64,000 nt of DNA from Streptomyces sp. NBC_00178 (lineage in GTDB: Bacteria; Actinomycetota; Actinomycetes; Streptomycetales; Streptomycetaceae): NCBI RefSeq assembly GCF_036206005.1, contig NZ_CP108143.1:2480001-2544000 (forward strand), given 5' to 3'. Below are positions 8,200-16,112 of this stretch, one piece after another (position 1 is the first letter of the stretch; each line of letters opens with the position of its first letter). The translations under genes and the position numbers were made by a program. A model generated the notes under the pieces. It saw nothing but the letters and a program-made list of their open reading frames with translations. It had not been told where the DNA came from and did no database searches.

Positions 8200-10376
8200 C
8201 AGTCCCGCCTCCCCGGGGCTCCGGCGACGACGGCGGCCAGGGCCTGCGTACCGTCCTCGGCGGGCGGCTCGGGGACGTAGGGCTTGATCTTCGGCGACTC
8301 GATCTGCCCGTCCGGCTTGATCCTGGGCAGCGTCTTCTGGGGCTTGGGCAGCAGGGCCTTCTTGAGGTTCTGCTTGCCGGCGGAGTCGAGTCCGTAGAGC
8401 GCGTTGTAGATGTTGCGCACGGCGGGGCCGGAGGCCCCGGAACCCGTACCACCCTGAGAGATCGTCATGACGATCGAGTAGTCCTTGGTGTACGTGGCGA
8501 ACCAGGAGGTCGTCTGCTTGCCGTAGACCTCGGCCGTGCCCGTCTTGGCGTGCATCGGGATCTTGTCCTGGGGCCATCCGCCGAACCGCCAGGCGGCGCT
8601 GCCCCGGGTCGCGACTCCCGCGAGGGCTTCGTCTATCTCGTCGCGCGTGTCTCCCTTGAAGGGGAGCTTGCCGTGCGACCGGGGCTTGATCTCCTGGACG
8701 CTCCTGCCGTCGCCGCTGACGATCGCCTTGCCGACGGTCGGGTCGTACAGGGTGCCGCCGTTGGAGATCGCCGCGTAGATCGTCGCCATCTGGATCGGGG
8801 TGACAAGCGTGTCGCCCTGGCCGATGGAGTAGTTGACGGAGTCACCGGCACGCATCTTGTAGCCCTCGATGCAGCCTTCGTACGCGATCTTCTCGACGTA
8901 CGTGCCGTCCTTCTTGCCCTGCTTGCACCACGACGTCTTGTTGGCGTCGTAGAAGCTCTGCTTCCACTGGCGGTCGGGGACCCGGCCGGAGACCTCGTTG
9001 GGGAGGTCGATGCCGGTCTCCTTGCCGAGGCCGAACTGGTGGGCCGTCTTGTAGAACCAGTCGCCCGGGTCCTTCTTCGGCTTGTTGCCGCCGTCCTTCT
9101 GCCACTCCCGGTGCGCCAGGCCGTAGTACACGGTGTCGCAGGAGACCTCCAGGGCGCGGCCGATGGTGATGCTGCCGTAGCCCTGGGACTCGAAGTTCTT
9201 GAAGGTCTGGCCGCCGATGGAGTACGAGCTCGGGCACGGGTAGTTGCCGTTGAACGGGTAGCCGGCGTTGACCGCGGCGGTCGAGGAGATCACCTTGAAG
9301 ATGGAGCCCGGGGCCGCGGTCCCCTGGATGGCCCGGTTCAGCAGCGGGAAGTTGGACTTCTTGCCGGTGAGCTTGGCGTAGTCCTTGGCGGAGATGCCGC
9401 CGATCCAGGCGTTGGGGTCGTACGTCGGCAGGGACGCCATCGAGACGATGCGGCCGGTCTTGGCCTCCATCACGACGACCGCGCCGGAGTCGGCCTTGTA
9501 GAGCTGGTTGGTGTTGCGGTCCATCTCCTTGCGGGCCGTCTCCATCGCCTTGTTGAGCTCGTACTCGGCGACGGCCTGGACCCGGGCGTCGATGGACGTG
9601 ACGACGCTGGCGCCGGGCTCCGCCTCGTCGTTCTGGGCCTGGCCGATGACCCGGCCGAGGTTGTCGACCTCGTAGCGGGTGACGCCGGCCTTGCCGCGCA
9701 GCTCCTTGTCGTAGGTGCGCTCCAGGCCCGAGCGGCCGACCTGGTCGGAGCGCAGGTAGGGCGAATCGGTGTCCTGGGCCTTGGTGACCTCGTCGTCGGT
9801 GACCGGCGAGAGGTAGCCGAGCACCTGCGCGGTGTTGGCCTTGCCGGGTGCGGCGTAGCGGCGTACGGCGGTGGGTTCGGCGGTGATGCCGGGGAAGTCC
9901 TCCGCGCGCTCGCGGATCGTGAGGGCCTGCTGCGTCGTGGCCTCGTCGGTCACCGGGATCGGCTGGTAGGGCGAGCCGTTCCAGCAGGGCTGCGGGGTCT
10001 TGGCGTCGCAGAGCCGGACCTTGTCCTGGACGTCCTTCGCCTTCATGTCCAGGACGTCGGCCAGCCGGGTGAGGACGCCGACGCCGTCGTCCTTCATCTT
10101 CATCAGCTCGGTGCGGCTCGCGGAGACCACGAGGCGGGTCTCGTTGTCGGCGAGGGGCACGCCGCGCGCGTCGAGGATGGCCCCCCGGACGGCGGGCTGC
10201 ACGACCTGCTGCACGTGGTTGTTCTTGGCCTCGTCGGTGTACTCCTGCCCGTTGCGGATCTGGAGGTACCAGAGCCGCCCTCCGAGCGTCAGGAGCAGCG
10301 AGAAGACGAGGACCTGGATGACGACGAGACGGATCTGGACCCGCTGGGTCCGTCCGGTCTCCGGAATGTTGCTCAC
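8199..10376 (-). CDS. mrdA: Penicillin-binding protein 2, class B transpeptidase
   Basis: The 725-residue protein has an N-terminal membrane anchor (about residues 15-35) and a dimerisation region with RGAILDARGVPLADNE. The transpeptidase domain follows: the active-site serine is Ser358 in SIFK, the second motif SCD is at 412-414, and KTG is at 611-613. It cross-links peptidoglycan outside the cytoplasmic membrane as partner of RodA. The insertion around residues 470-505 carries three cysteines, unusual for this exported domain. The start is GTG 10376. The stop overlaps the rodA start, and mreD lies 73 bp upstream on the same strand. Confidence 0.95.
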   Translation of the reverse strand: MSNIPETGRTQRVQIRLVVIQVLVFSLLLTLGGRLWYLQIRNGQEYTDEAKNNHVQQVVQPAVRGAILDARGVPLADNETRLVVSASRTELMKMKDDGVGVLTRLADVLDMKAKDVQDKVRLCDAKTPQPCWNGSPYQPIPVTDEATTQQALTIRERAEDFPGITAEPTAVRRYAAPGKANTAQVLGYLSPVTDDEVTKAQDTDSPYLRSDQVGRSGLERTYDKELRGKAGVTRYEVDNLGRVIGQAQNDEAEPGASVVTSIDARVQAVAEYELNKAMETARKEMDRNTNQLYKADSGAVVVMEAKTGRIVSMASLPTYDPNAWIGGISAKDYAKLTGKKSNFPLLNRAIQGTAAPGSIFKVISSTAAVNAGYPFNGNYPCPSSYSIGGQTFKNFESQGYGSITIGRALEVSCDTVYYGLAHREWQKDGGNKPKKDPGDWFYKTAHQFGLGKETGIDLPNEVSGRVPDRQWKQSFYDANKTSWCKQGKKDGTYVEKIAYEGCIEGYKMRAGDSVNYSIGQGDTLVTPIQMATIYAAISNGGTLYDPTVGKAIVSGDGRSVQEIKPRSHGKLPFKGDTRDEIDEALAGVATRGSAAWRFGGWPQDKIPMHAKTGTAEVYGKQTTSWFATYTKDYSIVMTISQGGTGSGASGPAVRNIYNALYGLDSAGKQNLKKALLPKPQKTLPRIKPDGQIESPKIKPYVPEPPAEDGTQALAAVVAGAPGRRD

Positions 10377-10449
10377 GGGGCACCCCCGGTGGTGGTCGGG
10401 CCGGGGTCACGGGGGTCGCCCCCGGTGCTCGTCCGGTGCCGGTACGGCC

Positions 10450-11112
10450 TCACAGTCGCTTGACCCCCTTGATCCTTCCTGCGCGTGCGGCGCGGCTGCG
10501 TGCGGCCCTCAGCCGCATCCCGCTCCGCTGGCTGCCGATCCGCAGCCCGGTGCCCGTGGCGAGCCAGCCGGCGGCGACGTCGCCGCTGCCGGAGCTGTCG
10601 GCGACGGGGTCGTTCTCGGTGCGTCTGGCGAGCGCCATGATCAGCGGAACCGTGAACGGGGCGAGGAGCAGGTCGTACACGGCGGCGGTGAACAGCAGGC
10701 TGCCGAGGCCCACATGACGGGCCGCGGTGTCGCCGACGAGGGCGCCGACCCCGGCGTACAGCAGGGTCGATCCGATCGCCGCGGCCACGACGAAGGCCAT
10801 CGGGGTGAACGCGGACTTCAGCTGGCCCTTCTCGGGGCGGGCCATTCCGGCGATGTAGCCGATCAGGCACAGCACCAGGGCGTAGCGCCCGGCCGCGTGG
10901 TCGGCGGGCGGCGCCAGGTCGGCGAGGAGGCCCGCGCCGAAGCCGATGAGCGCGCCGCTGACGGGCCCGTAGACGAAGGCGAGTCCGAGGACGACGAGGA
11001 GCACCAGGTCGGGCGTGGCGCCCGGGAGCTGGAGGCGGGCGAGCACGGAGACCTGGATGACGAGGGCGACCACGACCAGGGAGACGGAGAGCAGCGTCCG
11101 GTTGATACGCAT
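10450..11112 (-). CDS. mreD: Rod shape-determining membrane protein MreD
   Basis: The 220-residue hydrophobic protein has five or six predicted helices, starting MRINRTLLSVSLVVVALVIQ and containing GALIGFGAGLLADLAPPADH, a typical MreD pattern. MreD links MreC, RodA and PBP2 in the wall-synthesis complex. The C-terminal 50 residues are a basic cytoplasmic tail longer than in rod-shaped bacteria. It starts 11 bp after the mreC stop, so the two are very likely co-translated. Confidence 0.93.
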   Translation of the reverse strand: MRINRTLLSVSLVVVALVIQVSVLARLQLPGATPDLVLLVVLGLAFVYGPVSGALIGFGAGLLADLAPPADHAAGRYALVLCLIGYIAGMARPEKGQLKSAFTPMAFVVAAAIGSTLLYAGVGALVGDTAARHVGLGSLLFTAAVYDLLLAPFTVPLIMALARRTENDPVADSSGSGDVAAGWLATGTGLRIGSQRSGMRLRAARSRAARAGRIKGVKRL

Positions 11113-11123
11113 GGGGATCAGCT

Positions 11124-12170
11124 CTATTCCTGGTCGTTCGCCGCGTCACCGGCGGGTGTGTCGGCATTCGCGGAGGGGCTGCCGGAGGCGTCCGGGTCCG
11201 GCTTCTCGTTGACGTTCCCGACGACCTTCCCACTGGCGTCGACGAGGTCGCCGTTGGGCTGCACCGTGACCGTGACGGTCGGGGTGGGCTTGGGCTTCTC
11301 CGGCTTCTTGGGCTGCTTCGGCAGGACCATGTCGCGGGGGTCCTCGCGGGGTGCCTGGACGACGACGCCGACGATGTCGAGCTTGGTGAAGCCGACGAAC
11401 GGGCGGACGTAGACGGTCCGGGTCAGGTCACCGCCCGAGGGGTCCACGCGCACGACCTGTCCGACGGGCACGCCGGGGACGAAGGGCTTGTCCTTGCTCG
11501 ACCCGAAGGTGACCAGCCGGTCGCCCTTCTTCACGTCGGCCTTGCCGTTGAGGAACTGGACCGAGAGGGGCCGGGAGCCCTGTCCGGTCGCGAAGCCGAG
11601 CTCGTCGGTCTTCTCCAGGCGGGTGCCGACGGTGAAGTCGGGGTCGTTGGCCAGCAGGACGGTCGCGGTGTTCGGGCCGACCGTGGTGACCCGGCCGACG
11701 AGTCCCTCGCCGTTCAGCACGGTCATGTCGCGCAGGATGCCGTCGTTGGTCCCGGCGTCGATGGTGATGGTCCAGGAGAAGCCCTGGGCCGCTCCTATGG
11801 CGATGACCTCGGCGCCCTTGATGCCGTACTGGCCGGCTCCGGCGCTCTTGAGCATGGTGTCCAGCTGGCGGACCTTGCTGGTGTTGCGGTCGTCGCTGCC
11901 GAGCCTGGTCTTCAGCGCGGCGTTCTCCTGCTCCAGGGCCGCGATCCGGTCGTGCCGGTCACCGGACTCCCGTACGGCGCCGATGGCGTTGCCCACCGGG
12001 TCCACCGCTGCCGCGACGCCGTTCTCCACCGGTCCGAAGACCGTGGCGGCGGCCTGCCGGGCCCCGTCCACCGGTGACTCCTCACCACCGCGGATGTCGA
12101 CCGTGATCAGGGCGAATGCGATGGCGATCAGCAGCACCAGGAGCAGCCGGCTCTCTCGTGTGTCCCTCAC
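11124..12170 (-). CDS. mreC: Cell shape-determining protein MreC
   Basis: The 348-residue protein has one N-terminal transmembrane helix (about residues 8-25) and a coiled-coil stretch around residues 70-95 (HDRIAALEQENAALKTRLGS). The paired beta-barrel MreC core follows, with GLVGRVTTVGPNTATVLLAN. The last 60 residues are a Pro/Lys/Thr-rich extracytoplasmic tail (KQPKKPEKPKPTPTVTVTVQ). MreC scaffolds PBP2 and RodA. The GTG start at 12170 has only a weak ribosome site. It is separated from mreB by 99 bp containing a strong hairpin. Confidence 0.94.
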   Translation of the reverse strand: MRDTRESRLLLVLLIAIAFALITVDIRGGEESPVDGARQAAATVFGPVENGVAAAVDPVGNAIGAVRESGDRHDRIAALEQENAALKTRLGSDDRNTSKVRQLDTMLKSAGAGQYGIKGAEVIAIGAAQGFSWTITIDAGTNDGILRDMTVLNGEGLVGRVTTVGPNTATVLLANDPDFTVGTRLEKTDELGFATGQGSRPLSVQFLNGKADVKKGDRLVTFGSSKDKPFVPGVPVGQVVRVDPSGGDLTRTVYVRPFVGFTKLDIVGVVVQAPREDPRDMVLPKQPKKPEKPKPTPTVTVTVQPNGDLVDASGKVVGNVNEKPDPDASGSPSANADTPAGDAANDQE

Positions 12171-12220
12171 GTGCGGCGGCCGTGCCTTCCTCGTAGGAAT
12201 GTTCGTGCCTGTATACCAAC

Positions 12221-12260
12221 GTTCCGCCGTACGGGGCGGTTTGCGCCCGTACGGCGGAAC
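12221..12260 (-). terminator. 15-bp stem hairpin between mreB and mreC
   Basis: The arms GTTCCGCCGTACGGG and CCCGTACGGCGGAAC enclose a 10-nt loop and start 9 bp past the mreB stop. The position suggests a partial terminator, so that mreB is made in excess over mreCD and the downstream genes. Confidence 0.75.
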
Positions 12261-12269
12261 ATCGTTCTT

Positions 12270-13289
12270 CTAGCGTCGGGGCTGGGCGTCCAGCACCTGC
12301 TGGAGCGCCTCGAACTCCTCGACGCACTTGCCGGATCCGAGTGCCACCGAATCCAGCGGGTCCTCGGCGATGTGGATCGGCATGCCCGTCTCGTGGCGCA
12401 GGCGCTCGTCGAGACCCCGCAGGAGCGCGCCGCCGCCGGTGAGGACGATGCCGCGGTCCATGACGTCGCCGGAGAGCTCCGGCGGGCACTTGTCGAGCGT
12501 CGTCTTCACGGCGTCGACGATCGCGTTGACCGGTTCCTCGATGGCCTTGCGGACCTCGCTCGCCGAGATGACGACGGTCTTGGGCAGGCCCGAGACCAGG
12601 TCGCGGCCGCGGATCTCGGTGTGCTCGTCCTTCTCCATCTCGAAGGCCGAGCCGATCGTGATCTTGATCTGCTCGGCGGTCCGCTCGCCGAGGAGGAGCG
12701 AGTACTCCTTCTTGGTGTGCTGGATGATCGCGTTGTCCAGTTCGTCACCGGCGACCCGGATCGACTGGGCAGTGACGATTCCGCCGAGCGAGATGACGGC
12801 GACCTCGGTGGTACCGCCACCGATGTCGACGACCATGTTCCCGGTGGCCTCGTGGACCGGCAGTCCGGAGCCGATGGCCGCGGCCATGGGCTCCTCGATG
12901 ATGTGCACCTGCCGGGCGCCCGCCTGCGTCGACGCCTCGATGACGGCGCGTCGCTCGACCCCTGTGATGCCGGAGGGCACACAGACGACGACCCGGGGGC
13001 GCGCCAGGTAGCGGCGCTTGTGGATCTTGAGGATGAAGTAGCGGAGCATGCGCTCCGTGATCTCGAAGTCGGCGATCACGCCGTCCTTCAGGGGCCGCAC
13101 GGCAACGATGTTGCCCGGCGTGCGGCCGATCATCTTCTTGGCCTCGGCACCGACCGCCAGGATGCCGCCCGTGTTGGTGTTGATGGCCACGACGGACGGC
13201 TCGTTCAGTACGATGCCGCGCCCCCTGACGTACACCAGCGTGTTGGCAGTCCCGAGGTCGATAGCCATGTCACGGCCGATGAACGACAT
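12270..13289 (-). CDS. mreB: Actin-like rod shape protein MreB
   Basis: The 339-residue protein has the actin-fold phosphate-1 loop DLGTANT at residues 11-17. Further motifs are the connect region [17 protein letters not shown], phosphate-2 [14 protein letters not shown] and the adenosine motif [15 protein letters not shown]. MreB filaments organise wall synthesis; in Streptomyces this is needed mainly during sporulation rather than vegetative growth. ATG 13289 is chosen because GGGG lies 8 nt upstream. An in-frame ATG at 13310 (MGNKGNS) adds seven residues, and the frame stays open further up without conserved sequence. It has its own 290-bp upstream region. Confidence 0.96.
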   Translation of the reverse strand: MSFIGRDMAIDLGTANTLVYVRGRGIVLNEPSVVAINTNTGGILAVGAEAKKMIGRTPGNIVAVRPLKDGVIADFEITERMLRYFILKIHKRRYLARPRVVVCVPSGITGVERRAVIEASTQAGARQVHIIEEPMAAAIGSGLPVHEATGNMVVDIGGGTTEVAVISLGGIVTAQSIRVAGDELDNAIIQHTKKEYSLLLGERTAEQIKITIGSAFEMEKDEHTEIRGRDLVSGLPKTVVISASEVRKAIEEPVNAIVDAVKTTLDKCPPELSGDVMDRGIVLTGGGALLRGLDERLRHETGMPIHIAEDPLDSVALGSGKCVEEFEALQQVLDAQPRR

Positions 13290-13523
13290 TGAGTTCCCCT
13301 TGTTCCCCATGAGGATGCGTCGGGCCTTCCCAGAAAGCGAAGAATGGCTTGTTTTAGGTAGGCGAGGGTTGGCGCTGCGGGCGTGGAAGCTTCCATCGTA
13401 GTGCCGTGTGCACGGACAACGCGCGAGGGTCCTTCGCCTGACGAGCAGAACGGCTGCCCGTTCCACCCATGGTGACGTTACGTCGGAGGGATGCGTTCCC
13501 GCGATACGGGACCCTATGCCGAA
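13290..13523 (-). promoter_or_regulatory. mreB upstream region, promoter likely but not pinned
   Basis: No gene is seen between the ndk terminator and mreB. The 70 bp nearest mreB are less GC-rich than the surroundings. A TACGAT hexamer read on the minus strand (13395-13400) could be a -10 element, but no convincing -35 sits at the right distance. The call rests on context. Confidence 0.35.
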
Positions 13524-13549
13524 GGGCGACCGAATTACTTCGGTCGCCC
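13524..13549 (-). terminator. ndk terminator hairpin
   Basis: The 11-bp arms GGGCGACCGAA and TTCGGTCGCCC enclose the loop TTAC and lie 33 bp beyond the ndk stop. No T-run follows, as is usual in Streptomyces. Confidence 0.75.
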
Positions 13550-13581
13550 CAGGTCATGAGCGCTGTTTGGCGGAGCCGAAG

Positions 13582-13995
13582 TCAGGAGAGGCCGGGAAAG
13601 AAAAGCTTCAGTTCTCGCTCCGCGGACTCCTCGGAGTCCGAGGCGTGGATGAGGTTCTCCCGGGTGATCGTGCCGAAGTCACCGCGGATCGAGCCGGGCG
13701 CGGCGGCGATCGGGTCGGTCGGGCCGGCGAGCGCGCGGACGCCCTCGATCACCCGCTCGCCTTCGGCCACAAGAGCGACGACGGGGCCGGACGCCATGAA
13801 CTCGACGAGGGGCTCGTAGAACGGACGGCCCTTGTGCTCGCCGTAGTGCTGCTCCAGGGTCGCCTCGTCGAGCGTGCGCAGCTCCAGCGCGGTGATCGTC
13901 CAGTCGGCCTTGCGCTCGATGCGGCCGACGATCTCGCCGATCAGCCCACGCCGGACGGCGTCGGGCTTGAGAAGGACGAGGGTGCGCTGGGTCAT
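13582..13995 (-). CDS. ndk: Nucleoside diphosphate kinase
   Basis: The 137-residue enzyme moves the gamma-phosphate between nucleoside triphosphates and diphosphates. It begins TQRTLVLLKPDAVRRGLIGE, the typical Ndk start. The phosphohistidine His117 is in ENLIHASDS, and the Kpn-loop region has the usual spacing. The ATG has AAGGAG 6 nt upstream. It follows the DUF4233 gene by 85 bp on the same strand. Confidence 0.97.
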   Translation of the reverse strand: MTQRTLVLLKPDAVRRGLIGEIVGRIERKADWTITALELRTLDEATLEQHYGEHKGRPFYEPLVEFMASGPVVALVAEGERVIEGVRALAGPTDPIAAAPGSIRGDFGTITRENLIHASDSEESAERELKLFFPGLS

Positions 13996-14080
13996 GTACG
14001 GCTCCTTGCAGACTTCCGGTGCGGGTGAGGGCGAGATTACAGGGCTGCGGGAGCGACCCGACGGCCGGGCTTACTCTGCG

Positions 14081-14449
14081 TCATCCTTGGGCCGGAGCCT
14101 CGACGCCGTCCTGCGCCTCGGCCTGTGCCGCCCACCGCGCCTTCGCCTCGTCGATCTTGCGGCCGTAGTGCACGGACGCCCACCACAGGGCGCCGAAGGC
14201 GATCCCGAGGATGTACATCATCGGGACGAAGAAGCCGCTCAGGACCAGAGCGATCTGCAGCGCCCAGCCGAGCTGGACGCCACCCGGCCTGGTGATCACA
14301 CCGCACAGCAGGACGGACAGCAGCATTCCGACGCCGCAGACCGTCCACACCGTGCCCATGGACATGCCGTCGAGCTTCATCGCCACGAGTCCGGCGAAGC
14401 CGATGACGAAGAACTCCCCGATCAGCGTCGAGGCACAGAGCGTACGCAC
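14081..14449 (-). CDS. DUF4233 small membrane protein
   Basis: The 122-residue protein has four hydrophobic segments (for example FFVIGFAGLVAMKL, VCGVGMLLSVLLCGV, LQIALVLSGFFVPMMYI) and a charged Ala/Glu C-terminus. This matches DUF4233, found between folC and ndk throughout actinobacteria, with no known function. It starts 3 bp after the folC stop, so it is almost certainly translated with folC. Confidence 0.88.
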   Translation of the reverse strand: MRTLCASTLIGEFFVIGFAGLVAMKLDGMSMGTVWTVCGVGMLLSVLLCGVITRPGGVQLGWALQIALVLSGFFVPMMYILGIAFGALWWASVHYGRKIDEAKARWAAQAEAQDGVEAPAQG

Positions 14450-14452
14450 AGG

Positions 14453-15976
14453 TCAGCGCCTTCCCAGGAGCAGCCGGGCCTCGCCGACCGTGATCACGGA
14501 ACCCGTCACCAGGACGCCTGCGCCCGCGTACTCGGCTTCCTCCTCGGCCAGGGTGATGGCGGCCTCCAGGGCGTCGTCCAGACGGGGCTCGACCTGCACA
14601 CGCTCGTGGCCGAAGACCTCGACGGCGATCGCGGCGAGCGCGTCCGCGTCCATGGCGCGCTCGCTGGAGTTCTGCGTGACGACGACCTCGGCGAAGATCG
14701 GCTCGAAGGCTTCGAGGAGCCCCCGGACGTCCTTGCCGTCGCTGGCGCCGACGACCCCGATGAGCCGCGTGAAGCTGAACGCCTCGCTGACCCCCTCCGC
14801 GGCCGCGAGGGCGCCGGCCGGGTTGTGCGCCGCGTCCAGGACGACCGTCGGGCTGGAGCGCACGACCTCCAGGCGGCCCGGCGAGAGGACCGAGAGGAAT
14901 GCCTTGCGGACCACCTCGACGTCCAGACTGCGGGCCTGCTCCGCGCCGATGCCGAAGAACGCCTCGACGGCCGCCAGCGCCACCACCGCGTTGTGCGCCT
15001 GGTGGGCGCCGTACAGCGGCAGGAAGATGTTGTCGTACTCGCCGCCCAGGCCCCGCAGGGTCAGCAGCTGGCCGCCGACCGCGATCTCCCGCGACACGAT
15101 GCCGAACTCCATGCCCTCGCGGGCGACCGTGGCGTCCACCTCGACGGCCTTCTTCAGCATGACCTGTGCGGCGTCGACCGGCTGCTGGGCCAGGATGACC
15201 GTCGCGTCCTGCTTGATGACGCCGGACTTCTCCTCGGCGATCTCGGCCGGTGTCGTGCCGAGCCGGTCCGTGTGGTCGAGGGAGATCGGCGTGATCACGG
15301 CGACCGAACCGTCGATGACGTTCGTCGCGTCCCAGGTCCCGCCCATGCCGACCTCGACGACCGCCACGTCGACCGGCGCGTCCGCGAAGGCGGCGTACGC
15401 CATGCCCGTGATCACCTCGAAGAAGGAGAGCCGGTACGGCTGCTGCGCGTCGACCATCTCGACGTACGGCTTGATGTCGTTGTACGTCTCGATGAAACGC
15501 TCGGCCGTGATCGGCGCGCCGTCCAGGCTGATGCGCTCGGTCACCGACTGGACGTGCGGCGAGGTGTAGCGCCCGGTGCGGAGTTCGAAGGCACCGAGCA
15601 GTGCCTCGATCATCCGGGCCGTGCTGGTCTTGCCGTTGGTCCCCGTGATGTGGATCGAGGGGTAGGCGCGCTGGGGTTCGCCGAGCACGTCCATCAGGGC
15701 GGCGATCCGGGTGACCGACGGTTCGAGCTTGGTCTCGCCCCAGCGGCCGGCGAGCTCCTGCTCCACTGCGCGCAGCGCTCTGTCCGTCTCGGGGTCGGCG
15801 GGGCGGTCGGGCACCGCCTCGCCCTGCGGCGGACCGGACTGGGTGCGCAGCGTCCGGCTCCCGGCCTCGATCACCGCCAGGTCGGGGTCGCGCTGGGTCT
15901 CTTCGTCGACGATCTCCGCGAAGGTGCCGTCGGGATCTGACGCGTCGTGCCGGTCTGAAGGGCGGGGCTCACTCAC
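14453..15976 (-). CDS. folC: Bifunctional folylpolyglutamate synthase / dihydrofolate synthase
   Basis: The 507-residue Mur-ligase-type enzyme adds glutamate to folates. The ATP loop is GTNGKTS at residues 112-118, and the Mur-family DHTDRLGTTPAEIAEEKSGV and VVLDAAHNPAG motifs are present. An N-terminal tail of about 60 polar residues precedes the conserved start (ALRAVEQELAGRWGETKLEP). Such a tail is common in Streptomyces, so translation could begin somewhat later than the ATG used here. It lies downstream of valS with a terminator between, and leads directly into DUF4233 and ndk. Confidence 0.95.
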   Translation of the reverse strand: MSEPRPSDRHDASDPDGTFAEIVDEETQRDPDLAVIEAGSRTLRTQSGPPQGEAVPDRPADPETDRALRAVEQELAGRWGETKLEPSVTRIAALMDVLGEPQRAYPSIHITGTNGKTSTARMIEALLGAFELRTGRYTSPHVQSVTERISLDGAPITAERFIETYNDIKPYVEMVDAQQPYRLSFFEVITGMAYAAFADAPVDVAVVEVGMGGTWDATNVIDGSVAVITPISLDHTDRLGTTPAEIAEEKSGVIKQDATVILAQQPVDAAQVMLKKAVEVDATVAREGMEFGIVSREIAVGGQLLTLRGLGGEYDNIFLPLYGAHQAHNAVVALAAVEAFFGIGAEQARSLDVEVVRKAFLSVLSPGRLEVVRSSPTVVLDAAHNPAGALAAAEGVSEAFSFTRLIGVVGASDGKDVRGLLEAFEPIFAEVVVTQNSSERAMDADALAAIAVEVFGHERVQVEPRLDDALEAAITLAEEEAEYAGAGVLVTGSVITVGEARLLLGRR

Positions 15977-16052
15977 AGGGCCAGTCTACGGATGGCGTCG
16001 GACAACGCGCGCAGCGCCCGCCGGGGTACGTCCCCGGGGCACGTCCCCGGGG

Positions 16053-16103
16053 CACGGAGAAGCCCCCGCACTCCCGGTCGGTCGGGGGTGCGGGGGCTCC
16101 GTG
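16053..16103 (-). terminator. valS terminator hairpin
   Basis: The long arms CACGGAGAAGCCCCCGCAC and GTGCGGGGGCTCCGTG (one bulge) lie just past the valS stop. Immediately beyond is a short tandem repeat of ACGTCCCCGGGGC (about 16026-16053). Confidence 0.8.
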
Positions 16104-16112
16104 CTCAGATCA

